A DNA stretch of 5,860 nt from DATKSS01 sp049582065 (lineage in GTDB: Bacteria; Chloroflexota; Dormibacteria; Dormibacterales; Dormibacteraceae). The DNA lies in NCBI GenBank assembly GCA_049582065.1, contig JBAUTF010000008.1, forward strand, positions 1 through 5,860. Direction: 5' to 3'. The translations under genes were made by a program, and so were the position numbers. Below, in pieces: positions 1 to 5,599 of this stretch; the first letter of the stretch is position 1; each line of letters begins with the position of its first letter. The notes under the pieces were generated by a model. That model worked only from the letters and a program-made list of their open reading frames with translations. It was not told the DNA's origin and made no database searches.

Positions 1-317
1 AGCTGCAGGGAGGGATCCTGGGCCGTGTCGACGACATGTTCACGGTCCGCGGGGTCAACCTGTACCCGTCGCAGGTCGAGGACATCGTGCGCCGGCACCC
101 CAGCGTGGCCGAGTTCGTGATCGAGCATCGCCGCGTCAGGCAGATGGACGAGGTCACGCTGCTGGTCGAGATGGCGGGGGACGACCTCTCGACCGCCCGG
201 CTCGAGGCGGACCTCCGCCAGGCGCTGGGCGTGCGTCTCGGCTGCCGGGTCGTCGAGCGCGGGACGCTGCCCCGCTCGGAACTGAAGTCCACGCGCATCG
301 TCCGGGTCGAAGCCTGA
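1..317 (+). CDS. Phenylacetate-CoA ligase family protein, C-terminal part (5' end outside window)
   Basis: The frame is open from the first bases (first whole codon at 3) to a TGA at 315-317, so about 104 C-terminal residues of a longer gene are visible. The sequence reads LQGGILGRVDDMFTVRGVNL and continues YPSQVEDIVRRHPSV, which is the hinge and start of the C-terminal domain of PaaK-type adenylate-forming ligases (usual pattern GR.DDM...RGVN.FPSQ.E). The end, LPRSELKST, matches the conserved PaaK tail in which a lysine serves the adenylation step. Such enzymes join an aryl acid to CoA with ATP in the cytoplasm. The main adenylation domain and acid-binding pocket are off the window, so the substrate (phenylacetate, a benzoate or another aromatic acid) cannot be read. 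An internal ATG at 36 lies inside the conserved motif and is not the start. It converges on the MarR gene, and no hairpin terminator is visible in the 31-bp gap. Confidence 0.88.
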   Translation, partial: LQGGILGRVDDMFTVRGVNLYPSQVEDIVRRHPSVAEFVIEHRRVRQMDEVTLLVEMAGDDLSTARLEADLRQALGVRLGCRVVERGTLPRSELKSTRIVRVEA

Positions 318-348
318 GCCCGGTCCACCCGCGCCTCCCGGCCTGTGA

Positions 349-828
349 CTAGCTCCGAGGAGGTTCCGGCTTCGCAGCACGAGGCTGCGCCCGTTCGTTC
401 GTCTTGACGACTTCGGTCAGGAGGCGCAGCAGCTCGTCCTGCTCACCCTGCTTCAGCCCGCCGACGAGCCTTGCGGTCATGGCATGCGTGCGCGGGATCA
501 GCTGGTGAAGCGCGTGCAGGCCTTTCGGGGTCAGGGAGATCACCTTGCGCCGGCCGTCACGCGCGTCGCGCTCGGACCGGATCAGGCCCCGGGCGCTCAG
601 CCGTGAGACGACGTCCGCCGCCGTCGAGCGATCGAGCGACACACGCTGCCCGAGGGTGACCTGGTCAATTCCCGGCTCGCGATAGAGGGCGTTCAGGGCG
701 GCGAACTGCGGGGAGGTGATCGTGTGCGACACCTCCTGGTCCCACAGGAGGTTCATGACCTGCAGCGCGCGGCGCAGCAGGTGGCCAGGATGGCGCATCA
801 GGTCCTCTGCAGGGGGCGCCACCGTCAC
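349..828 (-). CDS. MarR-family transcriptional regulator, last gene of the importer operon
   Basis: A 159-residue cytoplasmic winged-helix regulator. From the GTG start, residues about 38-63 form the first HTH helices (SPQFAALNAL, then QVTLGQRVSLD). Residues 66-82 are the recognition helix (DRSTAADVVSRLSARGL). Residues 88-103 are the wing with the family hallmark DARDGRRKVISLTPKG. Helices at both ends would form the dimer interface. The length is usual for MarR. The GTG at 828 overlaps the TGA of the upstream permease gene (GTGA), the same junction type as its neighbours, so I prefer it. An in-frame ATG at 798 (149 residues) has a better-placed GAGG and is a real alternative. MarR proteins commonly repress transport and catabolic genes until a phenolic or aryl acid binds. 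PcaV of Streptomyces does this for protocatechuate genes. Arg19 and Arg20 in helix 1 could meet a carboxylate ligand, but that is inference. The target is probably the operon's own promoter and perhaps pcaH. The 3' end is TAG at 351-349. Confidence 0.9.
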   Translation of the reverse strand: MTVAPPAEDLMRHPGHLLRRALQVMNLLWDQEVSHTITSPQFAALNALYREPGIDQVTLGQRVSLDRSTAADVVSRLSARGLIRSERDARDGRRKVISLTPKGLHALHQLIPRTHAMTARLVGGLKQGEQDELLRLLTEVVKTNERAQPRAAKPEPPRS

Positions 829-1826
829 GATTGGGCCGGGGTCTCCAGCTTGCGCGATTCCACGCGGTAACCGACCGGCAGCAGGCGCAGTCCAAGGCGC
901 TGCTCGATCGTGCCCCAGAGCCCACGGGGTAAAGCCAGCGCGAACAGAGTGGCGGTCGCTCCGAGACCCACGAGATACCAGGGTCCTCCCTGCGTGAACG
1001 TGGTCTGGATCGCGAACAGGAGGATCGCACCCAGGATCGGCCCTTCGAATGTTCCCAGGCCACCGACCAGCACCATGAAGATCATGTATGCCGTCCACTG
1101 GACGCTGAATACCGATCCCGGCTCTATGAACAGGGTGTTCGCCACGATCAGCACGCCGGCGGCTCCGCAGCCGAAGCCTGCCAGGACGAACAGGAGCCGT
1201 TTGCGGGACGCGACCCTCACGCCCAGCGACCGGGCGGCGTCCTCGTCGTCGCGGATCGCCTGCAGTGACGCGCCCAGCGGCGAGCGCAGCAGGAAGAACA
1301 GGGCGGATAGGAACAGCGCGGTGAACCCGAGGGCCAGCCAGAACGTGTAGGCCTGGCGGTAGTTGGGATCGAACTGGTTCATCTGGATGAGCGAAATCCC
1401 GGTCCCGGCGCCCAGGTTCTGATCGAGCCTGACGAGGATCGAGATCACCTCCGCGATGACCCACATCCCGATGGCGAACTGGGCGGCGCGAAGCCGCAAC
1501 GCGAAGAAAGAGATGGGGATGGAGACGGCACCCGCCAGCAGCATCGCGAGCACCATCGCCACGTAGGGCGTGATACCGAGACTGGCGAAAAAGACGGTGG
1601 CGTAAGCACCGACTCCGATGAAAGCCTGCTGGCCGATCGACAGCAACCCCCCGTAACCCGCCAGGGCGTTCCACATGGCCGCGAGGAGGACGAGGATCAG
1701 CAGGTCGGTCAGCTTCTGCACGACGTCAGGATCGAAGACCAGGGGCACGAAGGCGAGGCCGATGGCCACCGCGACCGTCCCGCCGGTGAACGCTTTTGAC
1801 GTGCGCGTCCACCGCCTTACGTTCAT
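825..1826 (-). CDS. livM: Branched-chain amino acid-type ABC transporter permease, LivM family
   Basis: A 333-residue inner-membrane permease. Hydrophobic segments lie at about residues 15-31, 39-57, 66-84, 88-110, 115-132, 160-180, 209-231, 245-257, 262-278 and 283-299, fitting the roughly ten-helix LivM topology. The family hallmark GGLLSIGQQAFIGVGAYA is at 59-76. The cytoplasmic coupling loop that contacts the ATPases is at about 181-205 (RSPLGASLQAIRDDEDAARS). The C-terminal GGLGTFEGPILGA at 255-267 is also typical. The start is the ATG at 1826-1824, which overlaps the livH TGA as ATGA, with GAGG 8 nt upstream. A longer reading to 1991 would overlap livH by over 150 bp with non-membrane residues and is discarded. 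It pairs with LivH to form the channel. The gene ends by overlapping the MarR start. The family is certain; the cargo is not, because this fold serves amino acids, urea, amides and aromatic acids. Confidence 0.95.
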   Translation of the reverse strand: MNVRRWTRTSKAFTGGTVAVAIGLAFVPLVFDPDVVQKLTDLLILVLLAAMWNALAGYGGLLSIGQQAFIGVGAYATVFFASLGITPYVAMVLAMLLAGAVSIPISFFALRLRAAQFAIGMWVIAEVISILVRLDQNLGAGTGISLIQMNQFDPNYRQAYTFWLALGFTALFLSALFFLLRSPLGASLQAIRDDEDAARSLGVRVASRKRLLFVLAGFGCGAAGVLIVANTLFIEPGSVFSVQWTAYMIFMVLVGGLGTFEGPILGAILLFAIQTTFTQGGPWYLVGLGATATLFALALPRGLWGTIEQRLGLRLLPVGYRVESRKLETPAQS

Positions 1827-2710
1827 CTCGCCAGCCTCAGAGCCCGCAAGGTGATCCGCCCGCCCCCGAATCGCACCACGAGGACGGCCAGGAACAGCAG
1901 GTGGCCGGCGAGAACGGAGAACTCGGGATTGACCTGCGCACCGAGAGTCTGCGCCAGGCCCAGCGCGATCCCGCCGACCAGGGTGCCCCACAGCGATCCC
2001 ATCCCGCCGATCACGACCGCCTCGAAGGCGAAGATCAGCTGCGTCGGCCCACTGGCCGGGTCGAACACGGACCGGATGGCGAGGAACAGCCCGCCGAGAG
2101 AGGCGATCGCCACCGCAAGCGCCGTGGCGCGCGCGTACACCGACCGGGAGTCGATCCCCACCAGCTCGGCGGCATCCGCATCCTCCGCCGTCGCGCGCAT
2201 CGCCCAGCCGGCCCGTGTGCGTGACAGGAACAGCTGCAAGAGGCCGAAGACGACCACCGCGACCGCGAGGACGAGCACGCCGAGCGCGGAGACGGTGAGC
2301 TCGCTCGTCACGTGCCAGCTGGCAATTGTGAAACCGCCCGCCGCCCCTCCGAGCGAGCGCACGTCAGGCGAGAAGGTGAGCAGCAGAAGGTTCTGGATCA
2401 CGATCGAGAGCCCGAAGGTCGCCAGGAGCGGAGTCAGGATGCCCGCCTTGAGGCTGCGCTCGAGCACTGTGAGCTGGAGGACGTAGCCGAGCACCAGCAT
2501 GACCGGCAGGGCGGCGGCGAAAGCGACGAAGGCCGAAACGCCTGTCCGCTCGACGATCACGAACGCGATGTAGGCGCCAAGCACCGCGATGTCGCCGTGC
2601 GCGAGGTTGATGATGCGCATGACGCCGAACATGATCGAGAGGCCGCACGCGAGCACGGCGTAAAAGGCTCCGAGGAAGATGCCCTGCACGACCGCGTTGA
2701 CCAGGATCAC
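1823..2710 (-). CDS. livH: Branched-chain amino acid-type ABC transporter permease, LivH family
   Basis: A 295-residue inner-membrane permease of normal LivH length. The N-terminus carries the family pattern GAFYAVLACGLSIMFGVMRI followed by INLAHGD (residues 14-40). The coupling loop is at about 165-187 (TRAGWAMRATAEDADAAELV). VIGGMGSLWGTLVGG at 233-247 is the conserved late segment. About eight hydrophobic spans are visible. The start is GTG at 2710-2708, overlapping the livF TGA as GTGA and preceded by a strong GGGAGGGG about 7 nt upstream, the best internal ribosome site in the operon. The open frame extends further upstream, but that extension is an arginine/proline-rich shadow of livF. 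It forms the heterodimeric membrane pore with LivM, energised by the LivF/LivG ATPases, and receives ligand from the lipoprotein encoded first in the operon. The stop overlaps the livM ATG. Confidence 0.95.
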   Translation of the reverse strand: MILVNAVVQGIFLGAFYAVLACGLSIMFGVMRIINLAHGDIAVLGAYIAFVIVERTGVSAFVAFAAALPVMLVLGYVLQLTVLERSLKAGILTPLLATFGLSIVIQNLLLLTFSPDVRSLGGAAGGFTIASWHVTSELTVSALGVLVLAVAVVVFGLLQLFLSRTRAGWAMRATAEDADAAELVGIDSRSVYARATALAVAIASLGGLFLAIRSVFDPASGPTQLIFAFEAVVIGGMGSLWGTLVGGIALGLAQTLGAQVNPEFSVLAGHLLFLAVLVVRFGGGRITLRALRLAR

Positions 2711-3435
2711 GCCGGAGCCCCTCCCGCGGCCGGCCGCCGCAGTCCGAAGTACGCGTCGACCACGCGGTCGCGGTCGAGCGACTCGGCGTCGCCCTGCAGC
2801 ACCACGCGCCCTTCGAGCATGCAGACCACGCGGCCGGCGACCCGCAGGGCACGCGTGAGGTCCTGTTCGACGAGTAGAACCGTGGAGCCTTCCCTGATGA
2901 TCTCTGAGAGCGAGCGGTAAACGGCATCGACGACCACCGGCGCGAGGCCGAGCGAGACTTCGTCGAGCAGCAGAATGCGCGGGTTGCTCATCAGCGCACG
3001 CCCGATCGCAACAGCCTGCTGCTCGCCACCCGAAAGGTTCGCCGCGGGCATACGGCGCCTCGGCTGAAGGAGCGGGAAAGCCTCCAGCACCGACTGCAGG
3101 TTCCACCGGCCGCGCCTGCCGCCGGCCGCCGCGACCCGCAGGTTCTCCTCGACCGTCAGGCCCGGGAACAGCCGCCGCCCTTCCGGCACCAGGGCGAGCC
3201 CGAGGGCCACGCGCCGGTGCGCCGGGACGTGCGTGACGTCGACGCCGTCCATGAGGATCCTTCCCGCGTGAGGGCGGTGGGCCCCGGCGATCGCCCTGAG
3301 GAGCGTGGTCTTGCCGGCGCCGTTGGCCCCGATGAGGGCCACCGTCTCGCCCTGCTCGACCTGCAGGGAAACTCCGCGCACCGCCTGGAGCAGGCCGTAC
3401 CGGCAATCAAGCTCCTCGACCTGGAGGATCGTCAC
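2707..3435 (-). CDS. livF: Branched-chain amino acid-type ABC transporter ATP-binding protein, LivF family
   Basis: A 242-residue cytoplasmic ATPase. Walker A is GANGAGKTT at residues 36-44. The Q-loop region reads LVPEGRRLFPGLTVEENL (82-99), diagnostic of LivF. The ABC signature is LSGGEQQ at 134-140. Walker B is ILLLDE at 154-159 with Asp158 and catalytic Glu159. The switch position reads LLVEQD (188-192) with Gln in place of the usual His, as is normal in LivF. After Walker B the common DEP is DEV, a tolerated variant. All residues needed for ATP hydrolysis are present. The start is GTG at 3435-3433 (VTILQVEELDCRYG), overlapping the livG TGA as GTGA. The ribosome site is weak, which suggests translational coupling to livG. 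The last codons overlap the livH start in the same way. It works as a heterodimer with LivG. Confidence 0.95.
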   Translation of the reverse strand: MTILQVEELDCRYGLLQAVRGVSLQVEQGETVALIGANGAGKTTLLRAIAGAHRPHAGRILMDGVDVTHVPAHRRVALGLALVPEGRRLFPGLTVEENLRVAAAGGRRGRWNLQSVLEAFPLLQPRRRMPAANLSGGEQQAVAIGRALMSNPRILLLDEVSLGLAPVVVDAVYRSLSEIIREGSTVLLVEQDLTRALRVAGRVVCMLEGRVVLQGDAESLDRDRVVDAYFGLRRPAAGGAPA

Positions 3436-4157
3436 GCGCGGCTGCCCAGGTACGCGTCGATCACCGCGGCGTGCGCGACCACGGCCTCCGGGGCGCCGTC
3501 GGCGATGACCCGCCCGGCATCCATGCACACCAACCGTGAAACCACCTGCATGAGGACATGGACGATGTGCTCGATCCACAGGATCGCAATGCCGCGGTCT
3601 CGCAAGCCGGCGACGGTCTCGACCAGGGCCCCGGATTCGGCGTCGGTCAGCCCGCCGCCGATCTCGTCGAGAAGCAGCACGGCCGGTTCCACCGCAAGCG
3701 CCCTCGCCAGCTCCAGTCGTTTGCGCTGCAGCAATCCCAGGTCCGCCGCCCGGCGGTTGGCGAGGTGCGTCAGGGCGCACTGCTCCAGGACGTCCAGGCA
3801 CAGCCGGTAGGCCTCGGATCCTCGCTTGCGGCCACCGGCGGTCGCACCTACAAGCACGTTCTCGAACACGGTCATACCGACGAATGGCCGAGGCACCTGG
3901 TGCGTGCGGGCGACACCGAGCGTGCAGCGATCAGCCGCACCCCTGGCGGTCACATCCCGACCCCGGAACACGACGGTCCCGGTGTCAGGCCGGAGCGAGC
4001 CGGACAGGACGTTGAGGAGTGTGGTCTTGCCGGCACCGTTCGGACCGACGATGCCGACCGCCTCTCCCGCCCCCAATGCCAGGTTGACGCCGTCAAGCAC
4101 GGCGAGAGCGCCGAACCGCTTCCGAACGTCAACCGCGGCGAGGACCGCCGCCTCCAT
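3432..4157 (-). CDS. livG: Branched-chain amino acid-type ABC transporter ATP-binding protein, LivG family
   Basis: A 241-residue cytoplasmic ATPase. Walker A is GPNGAGKTT at residues 38-46. The Q-loop reads ARTHQVPRPF with Gln87, followed by MTVFENVLVGA, the LivG landmark. Walker B is LLLDE at 161-165 with Asp164 and Glu165, and the switch His197 is in WIEH. The signature segment is unusual: ADLGLLQRKRLELARALA (138-155) replaces LSGGQ or the common LivG form LxYGQQRRLEIARAL, and DEI follows in place of DEP. The rest of the site is intact, so I read it as an active divergent subgroup rather than a dead copy. The start is ATG at 4157-4155, 2 bp after the TAG of the solute-binding protein gene, with AGGG about 7 nt upstream inside the end of that gene. 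Upstream in-frame sequence is antisense-like and rejected. The C-terminus VVAHAAVIDAYLGSRA is typical of the family. Confidence 0.94.
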   Translation of the reverse strand: MEAAVLAAVDVRKRFGALAVLDGVNLALGAGEAVGIVGPNGAGKTTLLNVLSGSLRPDTGTVVFRGRDVTARGAADRCTLGVARTHQVPRPFVGMTVFENVLVGATAGGRKRGSEAYRLCLDVLEQCALTHLANRRAADLGLLQRKRLELARALAVEPAVLLLDEIGGGLTDAESGALVETVAGLRDRGIAILWIEHIVHVLMQVVSRLVCMDAGRVIADGAPEAVVAHAAVIDAYLGSRA

Positions 4158-4159
4158 GT

Positions 4160-5503
4160 CTAGCCCTGGTATGGCTGCAGGGTCGACGCCACCGGAACGT
4201 TGCTGTCGGACGAGTTCTCGCAGATCACGAAGTCGATCGGCCACTTGGAGACGTTCTGCTTCCACTGGCCGCCGATGATCGGCGTGCTCACGATGCCGGA
4301 CACCGCCGGAGTGCCGGGACCGAAGTTCGGATTGTTGGTCCAGTCCAGGTGGCCGACCGGCGTGTCGACGGCGAGGGTCTTCATGGCGTTCGCAACGGCC
4401 GTCTTGTCCTTCGGGTTGCCGCTCGCCTTGAGCACGGCGGCGGCAACATCGAACAGCGCCAGGCTCGGGCCCAGCTGCTGGTTCCATTGCTTGCCGCTCG
4501 AAGACTCGTAGCCGCTCGCGAGGTCTTTGTTTGCGATGCCGGTCAGCGACGATTTGTACGGCCACGTCGGCGCCCAGTAGACGCCCGAGGCGAGACCGTT
4601 GCCAAGGTTTCCGAGCGCTGTGACCTGTGATGGGAAAAGGCCGGTCTTGGCGATCTGCCCGATCTTCACGTGCTTCGTGTACCCCTGCTGGGCCGCCTGC
4701 CGCCAGAATGTGGCGAAGTCGGGGGGGATCGGGAAGGTGTTGAAGATCTGGCAGTCCTCCTGGATGAACTTCTGGATCTGGGCCGTGTAGTCGTTGGTCC
4801 CGTCCTCGTAGGCGCCGGGGTCGACGATCGTGTAGCCGGCCTGCTTCAGCAACGGGGCGAGCGCGCCTCGGATCGCGTTGCCATCCGCGTCGTTGGGATA
4901 CATGACGCCAACCTTCTTGTTGGTCGTGACCTGCGGCCACAGATGCGTGTAGGCGCTGAAGAACTGCGCGACGCCGAAGCAGAAGTGGAACGTGTACTTG
5001 AACGGCGACGGCTGCCCGACCTTCCCGCCCCGCCCGAGGTACCACGCTTCCCATGGCACGACCGTTGAGATACCTGGAACGCCGGCCGCCTCACACGCGT
5101 CGGAAACGGGGTTCACCGACTCGGGGGTCGAGGTCGCGAGCATGAGGTCGACCTTCTGGTTCTGGATCAGGTCCTGCGCCACCTGGGAGCCGACCGAAGG
5201 CGTGGATTGCCCGTCACGCGAAACGATCTCGACTGAGTAGTTCGTGCCGCCGATCGAGAGTCCGCCGGCGAAAGCTTTTCGGGCCAGGCTCATGACGTAC
5301 GAGTCCGGCTCGCCGAAACCGGACGCAGCCCCGGTGATGGGGCTGACGAAGCCGATCTTGATGCTGCCGCTGGGCGTCGAGGAGGTGGACGATGTCAGGC
5401 ATGCCTCCAGGGCGCCCGGGATCGCGAGCCCTCCGAGGACGAGCCCGGTGCCTTTGAGCATCTCGCGCCGTGTGATCCCGCCGGAAACCTTTCTCTTGCT
5501 CAC
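4160..5503 (-). CDS. HAAT-family ABC transporter solute-binding lipoprotein with Tat-type signal
   Basis: A 447-residue type I periplasmic-binding-fold protein (Peripla_BP_6 class), first gene of the operon. The N-terminus has ITRREMLK (twin Arg12-Arg13, Tat-like), a hydrophobic stretch to about residue 33 and a lipobox LEAC ending at Cys35, then a Ser/Thr-rich linker. It is therefore probably exported folded and anchored by lipid to the outer face of the membrane. The mature domain starts SIKIGFVSPITGAASGFG (47-64), the usual opening of the family. TSTPESVNPVSDACEAAGVP (124-143) and VGVMYPNDADGNAIRG (198-213) are further landmarks. Residues 151-189 hold 12 aromatic side chains (for example W151, W154, Y155, F168, Y170, F172), and W310, W314 and Y316 add more. 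The start is GTG at 5503-5501 behind a near-perfect AAGGAGG. Neighbouring pcaH and the CoA ligase suggest an aromatic acid ligand, but an amino acid or amide is not excluded. Confidence 0.93.
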   Translation of the reverse strand: MSKRKVSGGITRREMLKGTGLVLGGLAIPGALEACLTSSTSSTPSGSIKIGFVSPITGAASGFGEPDSYVMSLARKAFAGGLSIGGTNYSVEIVSRDGQSTPSVGSQVAQDLIQNQKVDLMLATSTPESVNPVSDACEAAGVPGISTVVPWEAWYLGRGGKVGQPSPFKYTFHFCFGVAQFFSAYTHLWPQVTTNKKVGVMYPNDADGNAIRGALAPLLKQAGYTIVDPGAYEDGTNDYTAQIQKFIQEDCQIFNTFPIPPDFATFWRQAAQQGYTKHVKIGQIAKTGLFPSQVTALGNLGNGLASGVYWAPTWPYKSSLTGIANKDLASGYESSSGKQWNQQLGPSLALFDVAAAVLKASGNPKDKTAVANAMKTLAVDTPVGHLDWTNNPNFGPGTPAVSGIVSTPIIGGQWKQNVSKWPIDFVICENSSDSNVPVASTLQPYQG

Positions 5504-5508
5504 GAACT

Positions 5509-5515
5509 CCTCCTT
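5509..5515 (-). promoter_or_regulatory. Strong ribosome binding site of the solute-binding protein gene
   Basis: Read on the minus strand, AAGGAGG stands 5 nt before the GTG at 5503. It is close to the full anti-Shine-Dalgarno complement and the strongest in the window. It fixes the GTG start and fits the need for binding protein in excess over the membrane subunits. Confidence 0.85.
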
Positions 5516-5551
5516 AACGGTCAGGCTTGAGGCCCTGGGAAGTCGATGCTC

Positions 5552-5580
5552 CGTGTACCGACGATCGGAGTTTGAGTCAA
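5552..5580 (-). promoter_or_regulatory. Candidate promoter of the importer operon
   Basis: On the minus strand TTGACT (5580-5575) matches the -35 consensus at five of six bases. A 17-bp spacer leads to TACACG (5557-5552), which matches the -10 at only three of six. Transcription would start near 5545 and leave about 40 nt before the GTG. A second TTGACG lies exactly 17 bp upstream (5597-5592) and would pair with CAAACT (5574-5569), also a weak -10. The weak -10s could mean regulated expression or a different sigma factor. Confidence 0.4.
5572..5580. promoter_or_regulatory. Candidate operator, palindrome TTGAGTCAA
   Basis: This is a perfect inverted repeat, TTGA-G-TCAA, in the 96-bp divergent region. 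It covers the better -35 hexamer of the importer promoter and ends 2 bp before the GATAAT box of pcaH. A bound dimer could therefore affect both directions. MarR-family dimers bind short palindromes in such places, but a 9-bp palindrome can occur by chance and part of it is the -35 itself. Confidence 0.35.
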
Positions 5581-5582
5581 GC

Positions 5583-5588
5583 GATAAT
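5583..5588 (+). promoter_or_regulatory. Candidate -10 element of pcaH
   Basis: GATAAT matches the -10 consensus TATAAT at five of six bases and ends 11 nt before the pcaH GTG at 5600. Transcription would begin about 5595, leaving only a few untranslated bases. No good -35 stands at 17 bp; CCGACG (5558-5563) with a 19-bp spacer is the best seen, so an activator or relief from repression may matter. Confidence 0.4.
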
Positions 5589-5599
5589 GCGCGTCAAGG

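Larger units (their letters stand above)
349..5503 (-). other. Six-gene importer/regulator operon with four consecutive 4-bp overlaps
   Basis: The order is solute-binding protein, livG, livF, livH, livM, marR, all on the minus strand. Junctions read directly from the sequence are a 2-bp gap (4158-4159), GTGA at 3432-3435, GTGA at 2707-2710, ATGA at 1823-1826 and GTGA at 825-828. No room remains for internal terminators or ordinary promoters between genes, so a single transcript from the region above 5503 is the simplest reading. Placing the regulator last suggests autoregulation with the transporter. Confidence 0.88.

Noticed and set aside
318..348. Possible bidirectional terminator between the converging CoA ligase and MarR genes
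   Set aside because: The repeated CCCGG at 319-323 and 337-341 is direct, not inverted. I found no stable hairpin and no T-run on either strand.
829..1674. Long upstream extension of the MarR frame to 1674
   Set aside because: It is an out-of-frame reading of livM, rich in Arg and Pro. The winged-helix domain needs only the part from 828 or 798.
1827..1991. N-terminal extension of the LivM frame upstream of 1826
   Set aside because: The extra 55 residues are Arg/Gly-rich, lie inside livH and lack a membrane or signal character. The ATGA junction gives a better start.
2312..2920. Plus-strand open frame of 202 codons opposite livH and livF
   Set aside because: It is rich in Arg, Glu, His and Asp with no hydrophobic core or motif, and it spans the junction of two certain genes on the other strand. 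Its openness follows from GC-rich third positions.
3217..4278. Several long plus-strand open frames opposite livF, livG and the end of the binding protein gene
   Set aside because: All are low-complexity Arg/Pro/Ser-rich readings antisense to strongly conserved ATPase motifs, with no supporting ribosome site or family resemblance.
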